From: Pedobacter insulae
GTDB lineage: Bacteria > Bacteroidota > Bacteroidia > Sphingobacteriales > Sphingobacteriaceae
NCBI RefSeq assembly: GCF_900113525.1
Contig: NZ_FOPP01000003.1
Location: 124,001-188,000 of the forward strand
Direction: 5' to 3'
Length of the DNA: 64,000 nucleotides
Of the stretch, positions 53,024-60,935 are shown piece after piece. The position numbers were made by a program, and so were the translations under genes. Below the pieces are notes generated by a model. That model was not told where the DNA came from, ran no database searches, and saw nothing but the letters and a program-made list of their open reading frames with translations. Numbering within the stretch: the stretch's first letter is position 1; every line of letters starts with the position of its first letter.

Positions 53024-53697
53024 TCCTCCTTAGAAGCAACAACGTCCTCGATCACTTTTTTCCTGAATCGACTCGCAATAGCTGCATAAATTGCAGGAAC
53101 AAAAGTAACTACTGCAATTAATACGATTACAATATCAAAGTTATCTTTAAACCATTGAATTTGACCCAATAAGTAACCTGCAAATAACAAACTAGAGATC
53201 CAAGTTATCCCACCAATAACATTAAATGTAGTGTACCTACCAAAAGGCATTTTAGCAATACCTGCCACAAAAGGTGCGATTGTTCTAAATATGGGCAAGA
53301 AACGACTAAAAATAATAGCTTTGCCACCATGTTTTTCAAAAAACTGGTGAGATTGATGGTAATATTCGAGCTTTAAAATTTTGTTTTTTTCCTTAAAAAC
53401 TCCCGCGCCAAAAAAACTGCCCAATTTATAGTTTAAGGTATTTCCTAAAATTGCAGCAGCAATTAAAATTACGCACATCAACCAAATATTCAGGTCCGTT
53501 TTATCGCCTGCTATTAAGGCACCAGTTGCAAAGAGCAAAGAATCACCAGGTAAGAATGGAGTTACCACAAAGCCTGTTTCAGCAAAAATTATAAGAAATA
53601 AAATAAGGTAGGTTAAAGTATGATATTCATTAACAATTTCTGCGAGATGCCTATCAATATGAAGAATAAAATCTATGAGTTGTTCTAGTAATTCCAA
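53020..53697 (-). CDS. DedA family (VTT domain) membrane protein
   Basis: 225 aa, with about five membrane helices. The VTT/SNARE-associated hallmark FAETGFVVTPFLPGDSLLFA (residues 39-58) is present, as are the glycine motif in FEKHGGKAIIFSRFLPIFR, with F-x-R-x-x-P, and AGIAKMPFGRYTTFNVIGG. DedA proteins help keep lipid carriers and proton balance across the membrane. The initiation codon is TTG (53697-53695); no ATG lies between it and the -7 element, and the protein would lose its first helix if it began later. Confidence 0.87.
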   Translation of the reverse strand: MELLEQLIDFILHIDRHLAEIVNEYHTLTYLILFLIIFAETGFVVTPFLPGDSLLFATGALIAGDKTDLNIWLMCVILIAAAILGNTLNYKLGSFFGAGVFKEKNKILKLEYYHQSHQFFEKHGGKAIIFSRFLPIFRTIAPFVAGIAKMPFGRYTTFNVIGGITWISSLLFAGYLLGQIQWFKDNFDIVIVLIAVVTFVPAIYAAIASRFRKKVIEDVVASKED

Positions 53698-53713
53698 GGT
53701 TATGTTTTTTTCA

Positions 53714-53721
53714 CAAAAATA
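53714..53721 (-). promoter_or_regulatory. -7 promoter element of the dedA-like gene
   Basis: CAAAAATA on the plus strand, TATTTTTG on the minus strand, a perfect TAnnTTTG, 16 nt before the TTG start. It supports the TTG as initiation codon. Confidence 0.5.
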
Positions 53722-53792
53722 GACATATCATTTCGATTAGTCTATTTAATTTAAAAATTTGATGTTAACTGTAAGTAATTTTATTAAAAAAG

Positions 53793-53820
53793 AAATGGCT
53801 TGGTTTTGACCAAGCCATTT
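53793..53820 (-). terminator. Rho-independent terminator of dnaN
   Basis: AAATGGCTTGG-6 nt-CCAAGCCATTT, a perfect 11-bp stem. On the minus strand it is followed by CTTTTTTAAT. It lies 21 bp after the dnaN stop. Confidence 0.9.
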
Positions 53821-53840
53821 AGCTGTGATGTAAATATTTT

Positions 53841-54965
53841 CTAATAACTATTATTAAGCATTACGGGCATTACAAGCATTAAAACATCCTCATTTTCGTC
53901 ATTTGTTTGAGGAATTAATAAGCCAGCCCTATTTGGGGTAGAAAGTTCTAAAGTAACTTCTTCTCCACTTAAATTACTCAACATTTCAATTAAAAATCTA
54001 GCGTTAAAGCCAATTTCTAAATCTTCACCTTCGTATTGACAACTTAAACGCTCATGTGCCTCATTTGCAAAATCTAAATCTTCAGAAGAAATGTTCAATT
54101 CACTTCCGTTAATTTTTAAACGAACTTGGTGTGTCGTTTTATTCGCAAAAATGACAACCCTACGCAACGTGTTTAAAAACAATGCCCTGTCAATCACTAA
54201 TTTGTTTGGATTATTTGCAGGAATTACCGCTTCATAGTCTGGATAACGTTCATCAATTAAACGACAAACCAAATTAATATTTTCGAATTTAAAGAAAGCA
54301 CTTGTAGCATTATAATCTACAGACACATTCACATCTGTACTAGGTAAAGCAGCTTTAAGCAAGGTTAATGCCTTCTTAGGTAAAATAAACGAAGACGCCT
54401 TATCTGCTTTGCTATCCATACGTCTATATCTAACTAATTTATGTGCATCCGTTGCAACAAAAGTAATGTGTTGTGCAGAAAGCTGGCAATATACCCCGGT
54501 CATAGCAGGGCGAAGTTCGTCGTTACTTACCGCAAAAATGGTTTTAGTAATAGCTTCTGTTAATACAGAAGCCGGCAAGTTTACAGAAGATGCGTTTTCT
54601 ACAACAGGGATTTTTGGAAAATCATCCCCATTTTCACCACTTAATTTGTATTTACCATCTCCCGCACTAATCTCTATAGAAAATGTAGCATCATCAATAT
54701 TAAATGAAATAGGTTGATCTGGTAACGTTTTAAGCGTATCTAACAATATCCTAGATGGCACAGCAACCTTACCCTCCTCTTTAGATTCAACTGGTAAAGA
54801 GGTAGTCATGCTGGTCTGCAGATCAGTGGCAGAAATGGTTAAGTTCCCTTCTTTAATTTCGAACAAAAAATTCTCTAATATAGGCAAAACAGTACTGCTG
54901 CTTGAAGCGCCGTTTACCGTTTGTAAATGTTTTAATAAGGTCGATGTTGATACTATAAATCTCAT
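53841..54965 (-). CDS. dnaN: DNA polymerase III subunit beta (sliding clamp)
   Basis: 374 aa, standard length, with three clamp domains. Recognised by the N-terminal RFIVSTSTLLKHLQTVNGA, FVATDAHKLVRYRR in domain 2 and NARFLIEMLSNLSGEEVTLE in domain 3, with the C-terminal LVMPVMLNN. The ring tethers polymerase III to DNA. It lies 33 bp after gldG, a neighbour order I recall from other Bacteroidota, but has its own -7 element and terminator. Confidence 0.97.
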   Translation of the reverse strand: MRFIVSTSTLLKHLQTVNGASSSSTVLPILENFLFEIKEGNLTISATDLQTSMTTSLPVESKEEGKVAVPSRILLDTLKTLPDQPISFNIDDATFSIEISAGDGKYKLSGENGDDFPKIPVVENASSVNLPASVLTEAITKTIFAVSNDELRPAMTGVYCQLSAQHITFVATDAHKLVRYRRMDSKADKASSFILPKKALTLLKAALPSTDVNVSVDYNATSAFFKFENINLVCRLIDERYPDYEAVIPANNPNKLVIDRALFLNTLRRVVIFANKTTHQVRLKINGSELNISSEDLDFANEAHERLSCQYEGEDLEIGFNARFLIEMLSNLSGEEVTLELSTPNRAGLLIPQTNDENEDVLMLVMPVMLNNSY

Positions 54966-54984
54966 TGTATATTTTATCTGTTCT

Positions 54985-54992
54985 CAAAAATA
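54985..54992 (-). promoter_or_regulatory. -7 promoter element of dnaN
   Basis: CAAAAATA on the plus strand, TATTTTTG on the minus strand, matching TAnnTTTG, 19 nt before the dnaN ATG in the gap after gldG. Confidence 0.5.
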
Positions 54993-54998
54993 TAAAAA

Positions 54999-56708
54999 TT
55001 ACTTTGTATACTTACGCTTACGGTAATAATGTTGAAAAGTTGCGAACAATATTAACAATAAAATCGGAAAAGCCGCATTAATGGCTTGCCATTTTGTTTT
55101 ATCGACCTTAAGTTTCATTTTATCTAGTAACCTAACCTTAATTTCTTTATTACGAAGGGCGATCAAATGATGATCATCGGTAAAATAATCGGCAATATTT
55201 AACAACAATGCCTTATTTCCATAATTCTGTTGCGAGTAGCGATCAAATCCCAATGGAAAAGGCATGTTATCTGATTTACTTACCTGGTTCGTGAAAACAT
55301 CTCCATCTCCAATTACTATCATTTTAGTGGGTTTACTCCTTGCAGGCACATCATATACCTCCTTTATTCCTTCAGGAATAGGTCTATTTAGAAATACAGA
55401 CTTAAAGGTACCTTCAAGTAATACACCAGCTGGCTTTGGTCTATTCTGAAACTCTTTAGGATCAGGCTGCTCGCTAAGCAATTGTAATGATAGCATTTTA
55501 GGGGTGGTATAAATCTGATGATAAGGCGAAGTAGTGAGTATAATCTTCTTATTTATACCCGGCACTCCTATCGTATCTAAGCTACTTGCAAACTCAGTTC
55601 GGATGCCATCAATATTTTTCACTACATTATGTGAACTGTCGGGCATCAACACAGGGTAATACTGCCAAGGCACTAATTGAATTTGCCCCTGCCCCAAGGG
55701 CCCGGAAGAAACAGGTATAAGTGCAGAATTTAGGTCTGCTATCAAATTATAATTAATTCTTACGCCATACTCAAAAAGCATATCATCGATGTTCAGCTGA
55801 CTGTTTGTGGCCAAACGGGGGGTTCCAGTTTGCAAATCGTCCAGATTGGCGCGAACCTGATCAATTATCCAAACCAGTCTTCCGCCTTTCATCACAAAAT
55901 AGTTGAGCTTATATTTTTCAGTTTCGGTAAGGGCAACCTTAGGATTGCCAACAAAAAGCAGTTTCAAACTATCCAAGCCTTCCTTGTTAATTAATTTCAA
56001 GTCAACTCGGCCCACATAAAAACGCTGACTAAGACTTGTTATCGCATCATAAAGTTGTAGGTTAGTTGGCTCTCCATTCCCTTCAGTAAACCCAATTCTC
56101 GGATTTTGACCACTAAGCAATGTTTGAATAGCCGAGGAAAAAGTATATTCAAGATTTTGAATTGAATTGGTAATGTTTTCCTCATAATTGGTTGCTGGTC
56201 CCCCAGATTTCTGTAGAAGACTAACCGGCATTGGCTTACCATCAATTTCAACCAAAGCCATTGGAAAAATTATTTTTTGGGATAAACCTGCATCACTTTT
56301 GATATTTACTGCAACAGGTTTGATACCGATCTCATCAAGATCAGTCAGCACATTTTCTTGTTCTCCAACAGACAAACCTGAAATTGGGTCTATATAAATA
56401 AGCTTAACACTAGCATTTGCATAACTTTTATAATCAACCAATAAGTCTTTAGTCGCATTTTGCAAGCGCTTAAAAGCAGAGGGCATTTCTCCGGCTAAAA
56501 ACACTGTAATAGTAATGTCCTTTTTAGTTTGCTTTAAAATTTCTTTAGTTCGTTCGGTTAACGTGTACCGCTTCTCCTTTGTAAAGTCAAAACGTGTATA
56601 AAAATAATTAGCAAAAACGTTGATCAACGTCAGCACAACGATAAACGCCAAGGTTTTCAGATGTTTAATCCTTTGTGTTCCATGCGCTTTGCCTTTTCTC
56701 CCTACCAT
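54999..56708 (-). CDS. gldG: Gliding-type ABC transporter auxiliary protein GldG
   Basis: 569 aa. One N-terminal helix (LKTLAFIVVLTLINVFANYF) and one near the C-terminus (AINAAFPILLLILFATF) enclose a large external domain of the GldG/PF09822 type. Landmarks are TLTERTKEILKQTKKDITIT, the GFTEGNGEP turn and MKGGRLVWIIDQVRANL. GldG works with GldF and GldA in the gliding ABC complex of Flavobacterium, but is also common in non-gliders. It overlaps gldF by 7 bp and is followed by dnaN. Confidence 0.92.
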   Translation of the reverse strand: MVGRKGKAHGTQRIKHLKTLAFIVVLTLINVFANYFYTRFDFTKEKRYTLTERTKEILKQTKKDITITVFLAGEMPSAFKRLQNATKDLLVDYKSYANASVKLIYIDPISGLSVGEQENVLTDLDEIGIKPVAVNIKSDAGLSQKIIFPMALVEIDGKPMPVSLLQKSGGPATNYEENITNSIQNLEYTFSSAIQTLLSGQNPRIGFTEGNGEPTNLQLYDAITSLSQRFYVGRVDLKLINKEGLDSLKLLFVGNPKVALTETEKYKLNYFVMKGGRLVWIIDQVRANLDDLQTGTPRLATNSQLNIDDMLFEYGVRINYNLIADLNSALIPVSSGPLGQGQIQLVPWQYYPVLMPDSSHNVVKNIDGIRTEFASSLDTIGVPGINKKIILTTSPYHQIYTTPKMLSLQLLSEQPDPKEFQNRPKPAGVLLEGTFKSVFLNRPIPEGIKEVYDVPARSKPTKMIVIGDGDVFTNQVSKSDNMPFPLGFDRYSQQNYGNKALLLNIADYFTDDHHLIALRNKEIKVRLLDKMKLKVDKTKWQAINAAFPILLLILFATFQHYYRKRKYTK

Positions 56709-57430
56709 CTTCTTCCCCCTATCATATACTTCGTTAACCCTAAAAATAATGCAATAAAAGTTAGGAAATAAACCAGATCTCTGGTATCTAAAACGCCTCT
56801 ACTCATCGATTGGTAATGTTCCGAGATTCCCAGGATTAATAGTATTGCACCAATCTTATCCAATTCAAAGAGCTTGCTAAGCGATTCAAATCCACTAAAA
56901 GTAAAAAAGCAAAGGAATACCGAGATTGCGAAGGCAATTACTTGGTTTTTAGTAAGTGAAGAAGCAAAAATCCCAATTGCGGTAAAGGCACTTCCAAGTA
57001 AATATAAGCCGAGGTAAGAACCTATAACCGCACCCGTATCGATATTACCTTTTGGCAAACCTAACTGGTAAATGCTGTAATAGTAAACCAATGTTGGTAA
57101 TAAAGCAAAAAGCAGCAAGATAACGGCTGCCAGGTATTTTGCAACAATAATTTGCCAGTCACTTATGGGTCGCGTTGCCAGCAACACATAAGTACCTTCC
57201 TTTCTTTCTTCTGCAAATGAGCGCATCGTAAGTGCAGGAATAAGAAAAATAAATAGAAATGGCACTAAACTAAAAAAACTATTCATCTCTGCATAGCCAT
57301 AATCTAGAATAGAGGTATCAGGAAAGAACCATAACAATAATGTGCAAGCCAATAAAAAAACACCAATGGTTATATAGGCCATTAATGAATTTAAATAACT
57401 AAATAATTCTCTCTTAAAAACCGGATACAT
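56702..57430 (-). CDS. gldF: Gliding-type ABC transporter permease GldF
   Basis: 242 aa ABC-2 permease with six membrane helices. The N-terminal amphipathic KRELFSYLNSLMAYITI and the gate-helix region MRSFAEERKEGTYVLLATRP are typical of ABC-2 exporters. It forms the membrane pore with GldG as auxiliary subunit and GldA as ATPase. Its stop overlaps the gldG start. A 47-bp gap separates it from the barrel genes upstream. Confidence 0.92.
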   Translation of the reverse strand: MYPVFKRELFSYLNSLMAYITIGVFLLACTLLLWFFPDTSILDYGYAEMNSFFSLVPFLFIFLIPALTMRSFAEERKEGTYVLLATRPISDWQIIVAKYLAAVILLLFALLPTLVYYYSIYQLGLPKGNIDTGAVIGSYLGLYLLGSAFTAIGIFASSLTKNQVIAFAISVFLCFFTFSGFESLSKLFELDKIGAILLILGISEHYQSMSRGVLDTRDLVYFLTFIALFLGLTKYMIGGRRW

Positions 57431-57477
57431 AGGAGGTATTAGGAATTAGTTAACAAAGTATAACCTAAATGTTGGCC

Positions 57478-58023
57478 CTACAGTCCGAAACTATAAGCAG
57501 CTCTAAAACCTATAAATGATAATCTATCTTTAGCGCTAACTGCCCATTCTTCATACCTTAAACCAAAATCTAAGCTCGCTTTGGAAGAAACTTCAAATGA
57601 ACTACCCAAGCCCCCGGCATAAGCAAAAGAATTACCCCTTGCCGTCTTGTCCTTTGAAATAGAAGCACCCGCCTCCGCAGCCGCATAGAAAGTTTTGTTA
57701 AGATTGTACTTAAGTCCTGCCTTTACCGGGTAAAAAGTTTTACTATCGATCTTAACATCCCATTCTTCATATATTTCCTTGAAAAGCTTATTGATAGTAA
57801 GAACCATATAACCGCCTGAAAGGGTAGCACTTAGTTTAGGAGAAAACAAGTATTCGCCCTGCGCAGATACGCCGTAACCCAGGTTATAAAATTCAGCAGT
57901 GCTGCCTAAAGCATATAAAAATTCGCCTCCGATACCTACTTTAATTTTTTGATTTTGCTGTTGTGCAAATACAGAAAGAGTTAAGCCTGCGATTAACGAG
58001 AACGATAATAGAATTTTTTTCAT
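57478..58023 (-). CDS. Outer membrane beta-barrel protein (paralogue 1)
   Basis: 181 aa. A signal peptide (1-20, ending VFAQ) precedes about eight alternating amphipathic strands that end in a C-terminal aromatic/Leu (AYSFGL). It looks like an OmpA/OmpW-like small barrel. It shares KAGLKYNLNKTFYAAAEAG and DFGLRYEEWAVS with its neighbour (KAGLKYYTDRNFYFEGQLG, DIGLRYEGWTSS), so the two arose by tandem duplication. They lie between gldA and gldF on the same strand. Function unknown. Confidence 0.75.
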   Translation of the reverse strand: MKKILLSFSLIAGLTLSVFAQQQNQKIKVGIGGEFLYALGSTAEFYNLGYGVSAQGEYLFSPKLSATLSGGYMVLTINKLFKEIYEEWDVKIDSKTFYPVKAGLKYNLNKTFYAAAEAGASISKDKTARGNSFAYAGGLGSSFEVSSKASLDFGLRYEEWAVSAKDRLSFIGFRAAYSFGL

Positions 58024-58040
58024 GTGTGTTTTGTTATTTT

Positions 58041-58580
58041 TTATAAATTAAATGCATAACCTGCTCTTAAACTAAAAAAACTAAATGTAGTATAATTTTT
58101 TTCTATTGTGTTAATTGTTCTTGAGCTAGTCCATCCTTCATACCTCAATCCGATATCAAATTGATTGTTACTATTTCTACTTTTGATTAACGAACCAACG
58201 CCTGGAGACCATACAAAGGTTGTGTTTGCATTACCGTCAATTTTAAATCTTGTTCCAAGCTGCCCCTCAAAATAAAAATTCCTGTCGGTATAATATTTTA
58301 ACCCCGCTTTTACGGGAAGATAAGAAACAGTTGGTTGTCTAGGGCCAATTATTTTTTTTCCCAAGAAACTTGTTATTGCCACACTTGCGGTTATTGAGAA
58401 TTTCTCTGAAAGACCAACCTCTCCTTTTAAATAGCCTCCAAAACCAATAGGGCTCTCATTTGTAGCATTGCCGGTGGGCAAATTTAACTCTGGTCCGATA
58501 ACAATGTTTGATCGTTGCGCATTTACTCCGAAAAAGACAAACATTAAAATTGAGAAAACTTTTAAACTTTTAAGATCCAT
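58041..58580 (-). CDS. Outer membrane beta-barrel protein (paralogue 2)
   Basis: 179 aa from ATG 58580 (MDLKSLKVFSILMFVFFGVN); a 17-codon extension would overlap gldA coding sequence and damage the signal peptide. After cleavage near NAQ the chain has the same strand layout and shared blocks as the neighbouring barrel gene and ends FSLRAGYAFNL. It starts 1 bp after the gldA stop, so it is cotranscribed with it. Function unknown; the barrels might be surface or lipid-associated partners of the gliding ABC system, which is speculative. Confidence 0.75.
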   Translation of the reverse strand: MDLKSLKVFSILMFVFFGVNAQRSNIVIGPELNLPTGNATNESPIGFGGYLKGEVGLSEKFSITASVAITSFLGKKIIGPRQPTVSYLPVKAGLKYYTDRNFYFEGQLGTRFKIDGNANTTFVWSPGVGSLIKSRNSNNQFDIGLRYEGWTSSRTINTIEKNYTTFSFFSLRAGYAFNL

Positions 58581-58581
58581 A

Positions 58582-59292
58582 TTAGGTGTTTGTGAGTTTT
58601 TTGAAAATTTCTTCCAAAGACTGCGGTGCATACTTCTTCTTTAACGATAAAAGTGACTCATCCGCTACAATTTTGCCTTTATTAATTATAATTATATCAT
58701 CACAGATAGCATCAACTTCTTGCATGATGTGAGTAGAAATGATAATGGTTTTTTCCTTTCCCAATTCCTTAATCAATAACCTAATATCCGCTAGTTGATT
58801 AGGGTCTAATCCTGAGGTGGGTTCGTCTAAAATTAAAACTTTGGGATTATGGATAATTGCCTGTGCAATCCCCACTCTTTGTTTATACCCCTTAGAGAGC
58901 ATTCCAATTTTTTTATGTTGCTCTGGCTCCAAACCCACTTGCTTAATCACCTCAGCTACCCTACTCTTTAAATTTTTAAGTTTATAGGTTTCTCCTACGA
59001 AACTTAAAAACTCCCTCACATACATGTCAGCATAAAGCGGTGTATTTTCAGGTAAATAACCTATATCTCTCTTAACCTCGGTCGCTTTTGGATTTATTGG
59101 TCGTCCATTAATTTCAGCATTTCCAGATGTTGGCGCTAAATACCCAGTAATCATACGCATGGTTGTAGATTTACCAGCGCCATTCGGACCAAGAAAGCCT
59201 AAAATCTTCCCTTCCCTTGCTTCAAAACTGATAGAATCAACTGCTTTTTGTCGACCATAATGCTTAGCTAGTTCTTTTACCTTGATGCTCAT
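58582..59292 (-). CDS. gldA: Gliding-type ABC transporter ATPase GldA
   Basis: 236 aa from ATG 59292 (MSIKVKELAKHYG); a -7 element ends 6 nt upstream, excluding the 20-codon longer frame. Walker A GPNGAGKST, Q-loop, ABC signature LSKGYKQRVG, Walker B VLILDEPTSGLD, H-loop STHIM. It energises export through GldF/GldG. Family likeness to drug-efflux ATPases means the gld name rests on the neighbouring gldF and gldG. First gene of the unit. Confidence 0.88.
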   Translation of the reverse strand: MSIKVKELAKHYGRQKAVDSISFEAREGKILGFLGPNGAGKSTTMRMITGYLAPTSGNAEINGRPINPKATEVKRDIGYLPENTPLYADMYVREFLSFVGETYKLKNLKSRVAEVIKQVGLEPEQHKKIGMLSKGYKQRVGIAQAIIHNPKVLILDEPTSGLDPNQLADIRLLIKELGKEKTIIISTHIMQEVDAICDDIIIINKGKIVADESLLSLKKKYAPQSLEEIFKKLTNT

Positions 59293-59298
59293 GTGGTT

Positions 59299-59306
59299 CA
59301 AAAATA
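59299..59306 (-). promoter_or_regulatory. -7 promoter element of gldA unit
   Basis: CAAAAATA on the plus strand, TATTTTTG on the minus strand, a perfect TAnnTTTG, 6 nt before the gldA ATG. Confidence 0.6.
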
Positions 59307-59375
59307 GGTTTAAATTTGAAATATCTTTTACATTCCTACGGTAAAATACCACTTTACATCTAACAGTTAAAATAT

Positions 59376-59383
59376 TACCTTTG
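59376..59383 (+). promoter_or_regulatory. -7 promoter element of glyS
   Basis: TACCTTTG, a perfect TAnnTTTG, ending 7 nt before the glyS ATG at 59391. The same octamer occurs before pyrC. Confidence 0.6.
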
Positions 59384-59390
59384 CTTCACT

Positions 59391-60869
59391 ATGGCTAAAT
59401 CGAACGACGAACAATTTAAAAATGTAATCTCTCATGCTAAGGAATATGGTTTTGTATTTCAAAGCAGTGAAATATATGATGGCTTAAGCGCCGTTTATGA
59501 CTACGGACAATTAGGTGCAGAGTTAAAAAACAATATCAAAACATATTGGTGGAAAGCCATGGTACAAATGCATGAAAATATTGTGGGTATTGACTCTGCA
59601 ATATTTATGCATCCGAAGGTATGGAAAGCAAGTGGTCATGTTGATGGTTTTAATGACCCAATGATCGACAACAAAGATTCAAAGAAACGTTACCGCGCCG
59701 ATCAGTTATTAGAAGACAAAATTGCGAAATACGAAAAAGATGGCAAAACCGATAAAGCAGCTAAATTGCAAGCTGATATGGATGCCGCTTTAACTGCTGA
59801 AGACCTTCCCCGATTAAAAGTATTAATTGAAGAACAAGAAATTGCCTGCCCAGTAAGTGGCACAAAAAATTGGACTGATGTACGTCAGTTTAACTTAATG
59901 TTCAGCACCCAATTTGGCGCCATGGCTGAAGGAAGTGACGAGGTATATCTTCGCCCTGAGACAGCACAAGGTATATTTGTTAACTTTTTAAATGTGCAGA
60001 AGTCTGGAAGAATGAAAATCCCTTTCGGAATTGCACAAATTGGAAAAGCCTTTAGAAACGAAGTTATTGCAAGGCAATTCATCATGCGCATGCGTGAATT
60101 TGAGCAAATGGAAATGCAATTCTTTGTTCGTCCGGGTGAGGACAAGAAATGGTTTGCCTATTGGAAAGAAGCCCGCTTAAAATGGCATAAAGCATTAGGT
60201 ACTTCGGCCGACAAATACCGTTTTCATGACCATGTAAAGTTGGCCCACTATGCGAATGCTGCTACCGACATCGAATTTGAATTCCCATTTGGGTTTAAAG
60301 AGGTTGAAGGAATTCACAGTAGAACTGATTTTGACCTTACCCAACACCAAGAGTTTTCGGGTAAAAAAATGCAGTATTTCGACAATGATTTAGACGAAAA
60401 CGGTAAACCTTATGGAAATTATGTTCCCTATGTAATCGAAACTTCAATCGGTTTAGATCGTATGTTCTTGTTAACGATGATCAATGCTTTTCAAGAAGAA
60501 GATTTGAGCACAGCAGATAAACAAGATAGCCGCACTTTATTGCGCCTACATCCAGCCTTGGCTCCAGTTAAGGTGGCCGTATTCCCTTTAACTAAAAAAG
60601 ATGGACTACCTGAAAAAGCGCGTGACATAATGAACACTTTAAAATTCGACTTTAATTGTGTCTATGAAGAAAAAGATGCCATTGGAAAGCGTTATCGCCG
60701 TATGGATGCGATTGGCACTCCCTTCTGTGTAACGGTGGATCACCAAACGCTAGAGGATAACACCGTTACAATTCGTCACCGGGATACCATGGAGCAACAA
60801 AGAATTGAAATCAAAGAGTTGCATACCATTATTGAAGGTAAGGTAAGCTGGAGGAATTTGTTGGCTTAA
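59391..60869 (+). CDS. glyS: Glycyl-tRNA synthetase, dimeric class II type
   Basis: 492 aa, the single-chain alpha2 type related to eukaryotic and archaeal enzymes, not the alpha/beta tetramer. The N-terminal class II start FQSSEIYDGLSAVYDYGQLG, motif 2 RNEVIARQFIMRMREFEQME and motif 3 ETSIGLDRMFLLTM are present, followed by the anticodon-binding domain (VAVFPLTKKDGLPEKARDIM). It charges tRNA-Gly. A strong terminator follows 10 bp after the stop. Promoter 7 nt upstream. Confidence 0.97.
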   Translation: MAKSNDEQFKNVISHAKEYGFVFQSSEIYDGLSAVYDYGQLGAELKNNIKTYWWKAMVQMHENIVGIDSAIFMHPKVWKASGHVDGFNDPMIDNKDSKKRYRADQLLEDKIAKYEKDGKTDKAAKLQADMDAALTAEDLPRLKVLIEEQEIACPVSGTKNWTDVRQFNLMFSTQFGAMAEGSDEVYLRPETAQGIFVNFLNVQKSGRMKIPFGIAQIGKAFRNEVIARQFIMRMREFEQMEMQFFVRPGEDKKWFAYWKEARLKWHKALGTSADKYRFHDHVKLAHYANAATDIEFEFPFGFKEVEGIHSRTDFDLTQHQEFSGKKMQYFDNDLDENGKPYGNYVPYVIETSIGLDRMFLLTMINAFQEEDLSTADKQDSRTLLRLHPALAPVKVAVFPLTKKDGLPEKARDIMNTLKFDFNCVYEEKDAIGKRYRRMDAIGTPFCVTVDHQTLEDNTVTIRHRDTMEQQRIEIKELHTIIEGKVSWRNLLA

Positions 60870-60879
60870 ATAACATAGA

Positions 60880-60909
60880 AACCGCTGACCAAAAATCAGC
60901 GGTTTTTTT
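60880..60909 (+). terminator. Rho-independent terminator of glyS
   Basis: AACCGCTGA-7 nt-TCAGCGGTT, a perfect 9-bp stem followed by TTTTT on the plus strand. It lies 10 bp after the glyS stop. Confidence 0.92.
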
Positions 60910-60935
60910 AACAACTTTACATACAGTTTTTCTAC

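Noticed and set aside
59360..59375. TCTAACAGTTAAAA as a fourth TetR operator site near glyS
   Set aside because: It keeps one half-site but the dyad spacing differs (TAAC-A-GTTA), and it is far from the regulator.
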